From: Atopobiaceae bacterium
GTDB lineage: Bacteria > Actinomycetota > Coriobacteriia > Coriobacteriales > Atopobiaceae
Reading direction: 5' to 3'
Assembly: GCA_017533825.1 (NCBI GenBank)
Contig: JAFWIE010000057.1
Location: 1 to 58,280 of the forward strand
DNA: 58,280 nucleotides
Of this stretch, positions 44,489 to 51,780 are shown piece by piece. The notes under the pieces are model-generated. The model saw only the letters and a list, made by a program, of their open reading frames with translations, made no database searches and had not been told where the DNA came from. Each line of letters starts with the position of its first letter. Positions within the stretch are counted from its first letter, which is position 1. The translations under genes and the position numbers were made by a program.

Positions 44489-44743
44489 TTATATACCGCA
44501 GTAAAGGCACTTCTGCGGTTTGCCTTCCCTTTTCCGCCAGACGTACTCCTTCTTGCAAATCGGGCAGGTGGCATGAAGCAGCATAAAGCCATCATCCCAC
44601 CCTAAGAACGATCCTCCAGAAATCTGATCCATCTCGTCCTCGCTCAGTTCGTAGCCTTCCGACTTGGCGAGCGCGAGGATGTCTTCCGGCGTCTTGCAGG
44701 CGTCAACCTTCTATTGCTCGGGCATCAGATCTTTATACTCCAT
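44489..44743 (-). pseudogene. Nif11-leader peptide fused to a zinc ribbon, with in-frame amber codon
   Basis: The frame reads MEYKDLMPEQ-stop-KVDACKTPEDILALAKSEGYELSEDEMDQISGG, then about 35 more residues. KTPEDILALAKSEGYELSEDEMDQISGG (here described, not quoted whole elsewhere) is the classic Nif11-like leader, ending in the double glycine used by bacteriocin exporters. The part after GG is short and ends in a CPIC...CLYC zinc ribbon, not a Cys/Ser/Thr-rich core. The amber TAG is codon 11 (44713-44711); a CAG or AAG would restore the frame. GAGGAG lies eight bases before the ATG and a good terminator follows. Either a recent pseudogene or, less likely, a suppressed stop. No maturation enzyme is nearby. 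Confidence 0.75.
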
Positions 44744-44768
44744 ACTCGGTGCTCCTCTCTGGTTGGCC

Positions 44769-44938
44769 TTATGCGGTGGTAGCCGCATCGTTGGAGGAGA
44801 TATACATCATGGGAGATGGTTTGCGCTGTTTCCAATACTGCGCATCGAGCGTTTCTTCGCTGAGCTGGACCTCGGCGGTGGGGTTTTGTGTGGTGCTGTC
44901 GGTTGTCGTTCTACCAGGTGATCGTGCCTCAAGCAACC
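44769..44938 (-). pseudogene. Possible 3' remnant of a gene cut by a 124-bp repeat
   Basis: Directly upstream of the Nif11-type gene, the minus strand is open and ends AEVQLSEETLDAQYWKQRKPSP...NDAATTA before a TAA. The frame continues upstream only through the palindromic repeat at 44939-45062, which is not coding. The residue mix looks like real protein, but no family is recognised. It may be the end of a lost partner of the peptide gene. Confidence 0.3.
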
Positions 44939-45062
44939 ATAGCATTTGAGGATGTACATTTCGCGTCATCCTGAGAGGGGGAGTATGTACAATCTGCCGG
45001 GGTAATTGTACATAGTCACCCCTTCCCAATGACTCGAATTGTACATCCTCAAAAGGCATAGC
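44939..45062. repeat. 124-bp palindromic repeat, copy 1
   Basis: It is bounded on both sides by ATAGC. TGAGGATGTAC near the left end pairs with GTACATCCTCA near the right end. TATGTACAAT and ATTGTACATA form a second perfect inner pair. Almost the whole sequence is self-complementary. Copies 2 and 3 (46700-46823, 49685-49808) have exactly the same length. Confidence 0.92.
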
Positions 45063-45155
45063 CGAGAGCAGCCGCAAAATCAGAGACGCCCGCGTCCTAT
45101 GCCCCCTGCTCGATGTCGCGCACGAGCTCTGAGAGGGACACGTCCAGACCACCTC

Positions 45156-46079
45156 TCAGCCGAGAAAGCAGTTCTCGTGGTGCCACTCGAGGTATTCGCG
45201 TGCCGGTCGGAGGATTTGTTGGTCGGGCACAATCGCTAGGCGTTTGCCGTGGTAGGGATAGTAGTCCTTCCCATTGCCGAAGTCATCATGCAACCGCGGC
45301 GACACAACGACGCGCAGGTCATTCTCGACGGTGATGTATCCCGCATCAAAGAGAGCGTGGAGGTCCGAGCGGAGCAGCAATCCGTTGTTCACCGTGTTGG
45401 GCCCGTCCGACGCGAAAGACTGTATGTGCGCAGCCTGCAAGACGGGCACGGTGCGTTCGCCCGTGATGGCACACCGACGGTGGTAGGCATCGGCAACAAG
45501 GGTGCGAAACGCCCCCTGCCCGAGGCGCCGCTTGGACTGCGTTTGCACGAAACCGGGACGAGAGCCGGGAACTTCCATGACTTGCTCGTCAGCAAAGACA
45601 GTACCGCTGAGGTGCCGAGACACACGCTCGGCGAGTTGCGCGGCCTCTTGTCCGCGGAACGTCTTGCCTGCGACGATTGCCCTGCTCCATTGCGTCGAGA
45701 TATCAATCCAGTCCGCCTCATCGAGATAAAACACATCGGTGAGGATGATGCACGTTACGTTTGCATTCGGGTCGCGACGTCCGTCATTTCCCTTGTAGTG
45801 CCAGATGGCGTCGCTGAGCTCCGCGAGATTGTTCACACCATTCTCGTTGCCAAACGCACGCCACGCCCAATCGATTGAGGTGATAGTCGCGCTGACGAAG
45901 AAGCCACCGCCCGCAATCATGCCACCCTGCGCCGCCTTGAGCTTGAAGAGGAAGAGGTCGCCCTCTTGCAGAGCCTTGAATGGCTGGCCGCTCGGCTTCC
46001 AGAAGTTGACCTCCGTCATGTTGTGATCGCGGAGGTACCGGTACCAATTCCAGTCTGTCACACCGACGTAAACGTTCAT
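45156..46079 (-). CDS. HNH endonuclease with N-terminal EVE/PUA-like domain
   Basis: The product has 307 residues. Residues 1-120 (MNVYVGVTDWNWYRYL...VNFWKPSG...LQEGDLFLFKLKA) resemble EVE/PUA-type modified-base readers. A middle helical region follows. The C-terminal HNH nuclease reads CAITGERTVPVLQAAHIQSF...NNGLLLRSDLHALFDAGYI, with the histidine, asparagine and histidine in place. Such fusions act as modification-dependent (type IV-like) restriction enzymes. GAGGAG five bases before the ATG at 46079 sets the start. A decayed relative lies at 49813-49960. The reader-domain call is less sure than the HNH call. Confidence 0.82.
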   Translation of the reverse strand: MNVYVGVTDWNWYRYLRDHNMTEVNFWKPSGQPFKALQEGDLFLFKLKAAQGGMIAGGGFFVSATITSIDWAWRAFGNENGVNNLAELSDAIWHYKGNDGRRDPNANVTCIILTDVFYLDEADWIDISTQWSRAIVAGKTFRGQEAAQLAERVSRHLSGTVFADEQVMEVPGSRPGFVQTQSKRRLGQGAFRTLVADAYHRRCAITGERTVPVLQAAHIQSFASDGPNTVNNGLLLRSDLHALFDAGYITVENDLRVVVSPRLHDDFGNGKDYYPYHGKRLAIVPDQQILRPAREYLEWHHENCFLG

Positions 46080-46138
46080 GGGCACTCCTCGTCGGTTGCT
46101 AACTGAATGCATGATAGTTCGTGAGCGGAGGTACTGGC

Positions 46139-46822
46139 ATGGTCTTTTCGGTAGGTGAAAGAATGGGCGCGCATGGACGTCTGAATCTCGTGGACAACGA
46201 GTTTCTCATCCTCAAGAGCATCCCTACAACGCTCTGGGAGTTCATCTTTGGATCCAAGCCGTCCGCCAACATCCAGCAGGGGCACCAAGCGCAGATGGGC
46301 TTCGAGCTGGCGCTCACCGAGGACTCGATGACGATCAAGAGCGCCAAGTACATGAAGCAGCGCGAGCGCATCTATCAGGGGGACCGAACGCATCGGTCGG
46401 CCCGCTCTCCCGGGAGGCCCTCGGCGGCCCGCCGGAAACTGCCAAACCAGCACCCCATTTGCGCCACTTATTCGAGGTTCTGTACGGTTTTATCGGCTCG
46501 CAAAATACGGGGTCGCATCGGCGGCACCATCTACCTGCGCAAACGCGGGGCTCGTATCGACACGGTGGGCGAACCCGCCTCGAAAACCGTACAAAAGCTC
46601 GAAAACCTGCCGCTTTTGCCACCTCGGTTTGGCAGTTTGCCAGCGCCCCCGTCTGGCACCGTCCCGACAGCTTGGCCGCACGATGCCTTCGACCACGGTA
46701 TAGCGTCTGAGGATGTACAATTCGCGTCATCCCAGGAAGGGGACTATGTACAGACTGCCGGGGCAATTGTACATACTTACCCCCTCACGATGACGCAAAT
46801 CGTACATCCTCAAAGAGCATAG
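46139..46822 (+). pseudogene. Gene truncated by a 203-bp repeat; chimeric open frame
   Basis: GGAGG seven bases before the ATG starts a frame whose first 85-95 residues (VDNEFLILKSIPTTLWEFIFG...GFELALTEDSMTIKSAKYM) look like genuine protein of unknown family. At 46436 the frame enters a 203-bp repeat and then a 124-bp repeat, and it stops in the repeat's terminal ATAGC. The last 130 residues are therefore translated repeat DNA. The original gene is probably inactive. It is divergent from the HNH gene, and about 60 bases separate their starts. Confidence 0.6.
46436..46638. repeat. 203-bp terminal-inverted-repeat element, copy 1
   Basis: AAACTGCCAAACC (46436-46448) and GGTTTGGCAGTTT (46626-46638) are perfect 13-bp terminal inverted repeats. 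Inside, GTACGGTTTT pairs with AAAACCGTAC. Copy 3 (51781-51983) has the same ends and the same 203-bp length. No coding capacity is apparent, so it resembles a MITE. Confidence 0.9.
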
Positions 46823-46823
46823 C
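46700..46823. repeat. 124-bp palindromic repeat, copy 2
   Basis: Same length, ATAGC ends and nested palindrome as copy 1, with scattered base changes. It lies 61 bases after the 203-bp element copy 1. Confidence 0.92.
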
Positions 46824-46911
46824 AAAGAGTATCGACGAAGCTGGGTCTGTGCCGTCCCTGCGCCCATCGCTACACGTCACACGTTAGCTCAGAGAATGCC
46901 ACGTCCATACT

Positions 46912-46940
46912 CGATTCGGCGCACACTGTGCGCCGAATCG
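46912..46940. other. 13-bp perfect inverted repeat
   Basis: CGATTCGGCGCAC (46912-46924) pairs with GTGCGCCGAATCG (46928-46940) around a three-base loop. There is no U-run. It may be an operator or a relic of a mobile element. Confidence 0.65.
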
Positions 46941-46980
46941 CGCTAGTTACCAACTTTTCCGCCACTTCAGGGAGGAGCCA

Positions 46981-47128
46981 CATGGAGCTTCCGAGCAAGG
47001 AATCGCTCACCGTAGAGTTCAAGGAATAGGGAAGGAGGCCATGGACTCCAGCAAGAAAAGACACTTCGACGCGGACGTACGCGACGCGGTAGCGTTATTC
47101 ACTGCGAGCCTGAGTTCATCCGGCTAGG
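46981..47128 (+). pseudogene. Decayed AlbA_2-type (Schlafen-like) regulator fragment
   Basis: GGAGGAG precedes an ATG giving MELPSKESLTVEFKE, typical of the start of AlbA_2 domain proteins, then a stop. A shifted frame continues KKRHFDADVRDAVALF, matching the next expected segment, then stops again at 47128. The rest of the domain is missing. Confidence 0.5.
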
Positions 47129-47247
47129 TCATCGCTCCCTCCAATCAGCCAGACCATCGAGCCCTTTCAGCCATCCTTCGAACTGTGGATTCTGGGCCAC
47201 CATCACCGTGACGTCGGCATATCGTTCGGTCGTGACGTCTAAACGAC
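47129..47247 (-). pseudogene. Short open fragment, unknown
   Basis: The minus strand reads ERYADVTVMVAQNPQFEGWL then KGLDGLADWRER and a stop. It looks like the C-terminal end of a protein with no upstream body. No family is recognised. Confidence 0.3.
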
Positions 47248-47261
47248 GAGGAGTAACGCAT

Positions 47262-47462
47262 ATGGGGCAGCATGCGGAGAAATCAACATATCGTGTTCGA
47301 TGGTCCGAGGGAGACGGCGAGCACCTTGCGACTATGGCGGAGTTTCCATCTCCTCACCCATCGCGCGGCCAACAACTGCATTGGCGAAAGAGGTGCATCC
47401 GGGGTCTTCCGAGAGCACTCCCGTTCTTGTGGGAACGGCACCAAGCGGTCCGCGCAATATGA
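47262..47462 (+). pseudogene. HicB-like antitoxin fragment
   Basis: GAGGAG precedes an ATG, and EKSTYRVRWSEGDGEHLATM then AEFPS matches the N-terminal beta-hairpin of HicB antitoxins. After about 35 residues the frame loses similarity, probably by frameshift, and no HicA toxin gene is seen. Confidence 0.5.
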
Positions 47463-47519
47463 TTGACCAAGACAAGCATCCTCGTCTCCCTCGTCCCCCT
47501 ATCGTGTTCGCTTGATTTG

Positions 47520-47551
47520 TTGACGTTATTTTATCCACTTAGTAAAATTAC
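47520..47551 (+). promoter_or_regulatory. Promoter and operator of the AbiE-like pair
   Basis: TTGACG (47520-47525) and TAAAAT (47543-47548) are 17 bases apart. GTTATTTTA (47525-47533) and TAAAATTAC (47543-47551) form an inverted repeat with one mismatch that covers the promoter, as expected for autoregulation by the first gene product. Confidence 0.7.
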
Positions 47552-47573
47552 GTTGAAATATGAAAGGAGCGGC

Positions 47574-48593
47574 ATGTTTGAGTATATGCCTGCGGAGGTA
47601 CTCTCACTCTACATAGATCCCGTTGAGGATGCAGCGCCTGCATTACTTCCTCGTATGTACTCGCTCGAGTACGAGACGGGGATGTTCGAATTCGACGGTC
47701 TCGCATCGGATACGAGGTTCATCGCGATTGGTTCGAAGCTCAGGCCTAATCTAAAGACGCTGAAGGGGGCCGCTGATTTCTTGAGCGCGGGAAGCGACTG
47801 TCCGATCGTGGTGGTTAGCCCGTCGCTTGACTACTGGCAGAAGGAGTGGCTCGTTTCGAGGCGACTGCCCTTCATACAGGATGAGCGGAACGCCTTCCTT
47901 CCGTTCCTCGGTCTTGTTCTCCGGGAATCGTCGAGGGGGAGACGTCCAGCCGCCCTCTCCCCACAGGCCCAGCGAGTTGTCGTGAATCTCATTGAGGGGC
48001 GTTGGAATGGCCTGAGTGCCGGCGAGCTGTCGAAGAGGCTAGGGAAGAGCCGTTCGAGCGTTAGCAAGTATCTTTCGGAGATAGAGGCCGTGTGCCCGGG
48101 AGCGGTGAGGCGTTCGGGTCGTACCACAATACTGTGCAGTGACGGTATGGAGAGGAATGACCTGCTGGATTGCTTCGAGTCGTACCTCAGGTCGCCCGTC
48201 TCTCGTCGGTTCCGTATCGCGTGTGGCGTGCGCCTTAACGAGCTGGCCGCTGCAGGCGCACGCCTCGCGGGGCTCTCCGCACTCGGGATGATGAGCGACC
48301 TGGCGGTTAGAGGCGACTATCCGGTCGTGGCCTTCCCACAAGAGGGTTTGGCAAACGCCCTGTCCAAGCTCGACAAGGAGGGCAGCGAGCTTCCCTGGTG
48401 GGACGAGGACGGTACGGAAGTCGAGGCATGGGGTTACTGGGACGACTGCCCGACCGGCATTGCCGGCCAATCCTTTGGTGGTCTAGAGGCGGTCGGGAGG
48501 CTGTCCCTCTATCTTTCTCTTCGGGACAGGTACGAGGATGACGAGCGTGTGGCCGATGCGATTGACCAGCTGAGGGAGGACATATGCCGTTAG
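47574..48593 (+). CDS. AbiEi-like antitoxin/transcription regulator
   Basis: The product has 339 residues. A central winged helix (AQRVVVNLIEGRWNGLSAGELSKRLGKSRSSVSKYLSEI, roughly residues 130-170) is flanked by an N-terminal domain with no clear homologue and a C-terminal domain (AACGVRLNELAAAGARLAGLSALGMM). The gene precedes and overlaps a nucleotidyltransferase gene by ten bases, the AbiEi-AbiEii arrangement of type IV toxin-antitoxin and phage-defence systems. The antitoxin usually represses its own promoter through inverted repeats, and one overlaps the promoter here. AAAGGAG precedes the ATG at 47574. Assignment rests on wHTH plus neighbour, not on a full-length match. Confidence 0.65.
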   Translation: MFEYMPAEVLSLYIDPVEDAAPALLPRMYSLEYETGMFEFDGLASDTRFIAIGSKLRPNLKTLKGAADFLSAGSDCPIVVVSPSLDYWQKEWLVSRRLPFIQDERNAFLPFLGLVLRESSRGRRPAALSPQAQRVVVNLIEGRWNGLSAGELSKRLGKSRSSVSKYLSEIEAVCPGAVRRSGRTTILCSDGMERNDLLDCFESYLRSPVSRRFRIACGVRLNELAAAGARLAGLSALGMMSDLAVRGDYPVVAFPQEGLANALSKLDKEGSELPWWDEDGTEVEAWGYWDDCPTGIAGQSFGGLEAVGRLSLYLSLRDRYEDDERVADAIDQLREDICR

Positions 48594-49351
48594 TCGCGGG
48601 TATAGACGCGTTTCGCGATGCTATGGCGGGACACGAGGACAAATACGTGCTCATTGGGGGCGGTGCATGCAGCCTCCTCTTTGAGGGGACTCCCCAAGAA
48701 TTCCGGTTAACCAAGGATCTTGATATTGTGATTCTCGCGGCGTCGGATGATGTGGAGTTCGGCAAGAGGTTGTGGTCGTTTGTTCGCGCGGGGAGTTATA
48801 CGTGTGGCGTCCGGGAAGACGGGAGCGCGAGATACTACCGGTTCACGTTGCCGTCGGATAATGGGCGGATGGCTGGCACAGATCTGCCCCAAGAGATCGA
48901 GCTGTTCTCGCATGCTAACTGGCCTGTGGACGCGGGGGTGCAGATAGTCCCCGTTCCATTCGATGATGACCTTTCTAGCCTCTCTGCGATTTTGCTCGAC
49001 GAGGGCTACTACAGGTTCATCAAGGAGGGGATTGTCATAAAGCATGGTGTCCCCATACCTGACGTTCTCCACGTCATTCCGCTCAAGATGCGTGCGCACA
49101 TCGATCTGAACAAGCGCCATGAGAACGGCGAGGACGTAAGGAGAAGAAACCTCACAAAGCATCGCAGCGATGTTCTGGCGCTGGCAGGCTTGCTCACGGA
49201 TGATGACTCGTGCAAGCTTCCTTCTTCCATCGAGCGGGACGTGAAGGAGTTCTTGGATAGGCTCGAAGAGCATGCTCACAACGTGAGACGCAAGGAACGT
49301 CCTATGATTATCAATACGGCTCGGTTTTTGGCAAAGGCATATTGCCTTTAG
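48584..49351 (+). CDS. AbiEii-like nucleotidyltransferase toxin
   Basis: The product has 255 residues. YVLIGGGACSLLFEGTPQEFR then LTKDLDIVIL is the nucleotidyltransferase core with GG and DxD metal ligands. EIELFSHANW may supply the third acidic position, and LKMRAHIDLNKRHENGEDVRRRNLTKHRSD is the basic segment common to AbiEii/MenT-like enzymes. Toxins of this group add nucleotides to tRNA or other targets to stop growth. It is intact and coupled to the antitoxin gene. The 203-bp element copy 2 starts 24 bases after its stop codon. Confidence 0.72.
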   Translation: MPLVAGIDAFRDAMAGHEDKYVLIGGGACSLLFEGTPQEFRLTKDLDIVILAASDDVEFGKRLWSFVRAGSYTCGVREDGSARYYRFTLPSDNGRMAGTDLPQEIELFSHANWPVDAGVQIVPVPFDDDLSSLSAILLDEGYYRFIKEGIVIKHGVPIPDVLHVIPLKMRAHIDLNKRHENGEDVRRRNLTKHRSDVLALAGLLTDDDSCKLPSSIERDVKEFLDRLEEHAHNVRRKERPMIINTARFLAKAYCL

Positions 49352-49375
49352 CGTAGGAGCGAACGCCCGCCGATA

Positions 49376-49552
49376 TTTGCACCTTATTCGCTTTTATACG
49401 GTTTTCTTGGCTCGCAAAATACGGGATCGCATCGGCGGCACCATCTACCTGCACAAACGCGGGGCTCGTTTCGGCGCGGTGGGCGAACCTGCCGCCAAAA
49501 CCGTACAAAAGCTCGGAAGCCTGCCACTTTTGCCACCTCGGTTTGGCAGTTT
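49376..49552. repeat. 203-bp element, copy 2 (left end missing)
   Basis: Similarity to copies 1 and 3 starts at TTTGC (49376) and runs to the right terminal repeat GGTTTGGCAGTTT (49540-49552). The left terminal repeat is absent. The next 60 or so bases also match those after copy 1, so element and flank were duplicated together. Confidence 0.88.
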
Positions 49553-49684
49553 GCCAGCGCCCCCGTCTGGCACCGTCCCGACAGCTCGGCCGCACGATGC
49601 CTTCCGGGCAGCACGATGCCGTCCCGGCCGCACGACGCTGTCCCGGCCGCACCTCGTCATCCTTCCCGCACATCCGACCGCGTC
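49553..49684. other. Spacer with imperfect GGCCGCACGA tandem units
   Basis: GGCCGCACGATGCC-like units recur about four times between the 203-bp element copy 2 and the 124-bp repeat copy 3. No gene is visible. Confidence 0.5.
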
Positions 49685-49808
49685 ATAGCGTTTGAGGATG
49701 TACAATTCGCGTCATCCTGAGAGGGGGAGTATGTACAGTCTGCCGGGGCAATTGTACATAGTTACCCCTTCGGGATGACGCAAATCGTACATCCTCAGAA
49801 GGCATAGC
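49685..49808. repeat. 124-bp palindromic repeat, copy 3
   Basis: Same length, ATAGC ends and nested palindrome as copies 1 and 2. The arms are nearly perfect, including GCGTCATCC with GGATGACGC. Confidence 0.92.
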
Positions 49809-49812
49809 GATG

Positions 49813-49960
49813 GCACCGACGGCGATGGGCATCAGCAACAATGGCACGAAACGCCCCATCCGAGGCGTCGGGTCGCACACCCGGCAAGCTGCGCAGTGTC
49901 GCGAGACACCATGCGCGTGGCCTTGCGCCACGACGAGGCGACCGAGTTTGGCTGACTTGA
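49813..49960 (-). pseudogene. Decayed second copy of the HNH endonuclease gene
   Basis: The minus strand reads AFRAIVADAHRR and, in another frame just upstream, MVSRDTAQLAGCATRRLGWG. These match AFRTLVADAYHRR and the VSRHLSGT...SKRRLGQG part of the intact HNH protein at 45156-46079. The catalytic half is missing; the similarity ends at the 124-bp repeat copy 3. Confidence 0.6.
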
Positions 49961-50041
49961 GAGAGTGCTTACCGACATATAGAATGAGCCTGCAAGAGTC
50001 AGTCCAGAGTGTTGTCTGGAACGTTGTCGAGGGATGCGAAC

Positions 50042-51334
50042 ATGCAAGGTGCTGAGGCAAGGCTTGAGGCCTATGAGCAAGACGTGGCCGATCGTGCCGA
50101 GCACGAAGATGCCGTCCACGACGAGCGCACCGCCAACGACGCGGAGTTCGTGGCCTTTCGCTGCCCTGATTGCAATGCGCGCTACGTCGCCCGCGAAGCG
50201 AGCGCGGCGGCGACCTGCCCGTGGTGCGGGAGTGACCTGCAGCCTGCGGGGCCTGCGCGCGAAGAGGAGGTGCCCGACTTTGCGGTGCCATTCTCGGTGA
50301 CGCAAGCGCAGGCCGTTGAATCGCTGAACAAGTTCGTTCGGAACACCTGGTTTGTGCCCGATGACTTCGAGGTTCAAGTCAATCATGCGCGGCCCACCTA
50401 CGTTCCGTACTGGCTCTTCGGGGCCAGGGCGTGGGAAACCCTCACCATACTGGACCGGACCTATGGCAGCGGATCACAGTCCTTTTGGGGCGCGTGCCAG
50501 TCCGCGCGGGCGACGTATGGGGACCTGGCCGTGAGCGCGTCTCAGCTCATGCCACCGTTCTACATGGAGGCAGCGGGGCTGTTCTTCATCGACGACCGCC
50601 ACGCGCCCTTGGAGGCGTTCGTCGGAGGGGTCGTTGTGGAGGTCCCCGACGCCCCGGCGAATGAGAGGGCGGCTCGAGCCGAGGCAATCGCGGGTGGCAT
50701 GCTCCACGACTGGCTGTTGTCGAATACCACGCCTAACACCGGCGAGAACCTGGGCTACGACTGGTGCAGAGGTCTTAGCGTCGAGCAGATTGCGATCAAA
50801 CGTGGCGTGGAGATCGTGGAGCGAAAAGGCGAGACTCGCATAACCGACTGGCGTCTTTGCGCACTGCCCGTGTGGCTCCTGCACTGCACGCGCGAGGGCG
50901 AGGATGCTCTCTACGTGGTGAACGGCCAAACGGGCATGTGCGCGGGCACCCTCGCCGTTGACAATGCCAAAGCGAAGCGTGACGCCTCGCCTGGCTTCGA
51001 GCTGAGAATTGCTGCTGGAATACTTGCTACGTTCGCCCTCGCCTATCTGTGCTGGAAGGCTCTTGTTTCCCAGCCGACGCTCGACCTGCGTGGGATCGAG
51101 CACGTGGCTGCGGTAACGATACTTCTCGCCTTCCTGTGGACCTGGGTCCTGCGTGCTGCTCCCGCTAAGGCAACCGGCACACACTACGTCTCGGTGCAGG
51201 AGATGGCCGAGGGCGCCCGGGTGCTCCGACCGACCAGCGACCAGCGCATCACCGCGTACTGGCGAAGCAAACGCGCAGGAAGCCCGGCGCGCGCCCGCCA
51301 CCTTCTCGAGAGGTGGATGGATTCCCGGAAGTGA
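50042..51334 (+). CDS. Zinc-ribbon membrane protein of unknown function
   Basis: The product has 430 residues. After a helical N-terminus comes a four-cysteine zinc ribbon (FRCPDCNARYVAREASAAATCPWCGSDLQ, residues 41-65 approximately). A long soluble middle follows (VPYWLFGARAWETLT, PVWLLHCTREGEDALYVVNGQTG), then two C-terminal membrane helices (ILATFALAYLCWKALV and VAAVTILLAFLWTWVL) and a basic tail. This layout occurs in TFIIB-type zinc-ribbon proteins of Gram-positive bacteria with no assigned function. GAGGGA seven bases before the ATG at 50042 supports this start over a GTG at 50009. Confidence 0.7.
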   Translation: MQGAEARLEAYEQDVADRAEHEDAVHDERTANDAEFVAFRCPDCNARYVAREASAAATCPWCGSDLQPAGPAREEEVPDFAVPFSVTQAQAVESLNKFVRNTWFVPDDFEVQVNHARPTYVPYWLFGARAWETLTILDRTYGSGSQSFWGACQSARATYGDLAVSASQLMPPFYMEAAGLFFIDDRHAPLEAFVGGVVVEVPDAPANERAARAEAIAGGMLHDWLLSNTTPNTGENLGYDWCRGLSVEQIAIKRGVEIVERKGETRITDWRLCALPVWLLHCTREGEDALYVVNGQTGMCAGTLAVDNAKAKRDASPGFELRIAAGILATFALAYLCWKALVSQPTLDLRGIEHVAAVTILLAFLWTWVLRAAPAKATGTHYVSVQEMAEGARVLRPTSDQRITAYWRSKRAGSPARARHLLERWMDSRK

Positions 51335-51441
51335 GCGGAAACGATGGAGCGAGCATGGACTCTCGTACCAGGTACGCTGATCACGCCGTGCTTCCGAGAA
51401 GTCCGCACAAGCACAAGCGATGAGCAAGACCAAGAAAAATG

Positions 51442-51510
51442 GGTCCGGTTCACAGCCCGGACCCCCTAAATTGTAACGGCCCGGTTCACAGCCCGGACTC
51501 CCTCAATTGT
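51442..51510. repeat. Two 33-bp direct repeats, each a hairpin
   Basis: 51442-51474 and 51478-51510 differ at a few bases. The first contains GGTCCGG...CCGGACC; the second has a shorter pairing arm. They follow the zinc-ribbon gene and may end its transcript; on the minus strand the first is followed by CATTTTTC. Confidence 0.8.
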
Positions 51511-51780
51511 GTGCACCATGTCGCCCGCAACACCACAAGTATCTGCAAGTTCAATGGCGCTCAAGGTATTCTACACGTTACCTTGCACCGCCGCAATAGG
51601 CATACAACCTTCGTTCGCCAAGAAAGACGAGAACGACAGACCAGGACGACAGGCACCTCCCTCAAGCGTTATCGATCCGTGACGAGAGGCGGGCTGTGTG
51701 AAGAGGGGAGCGGCCGGGGGATTCCAGCGGCAGCCGACCGTGGCGTGCTATCTGGGGGCGTCTGGGAGGTGGCCCGGCGG
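51511..51780. other. Spacer with no recognised feature
   Basis: Both strands were read. There is no ribosome site with a credible frame, and the open frames present are short and compositionally random. Confidence 0.5.
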
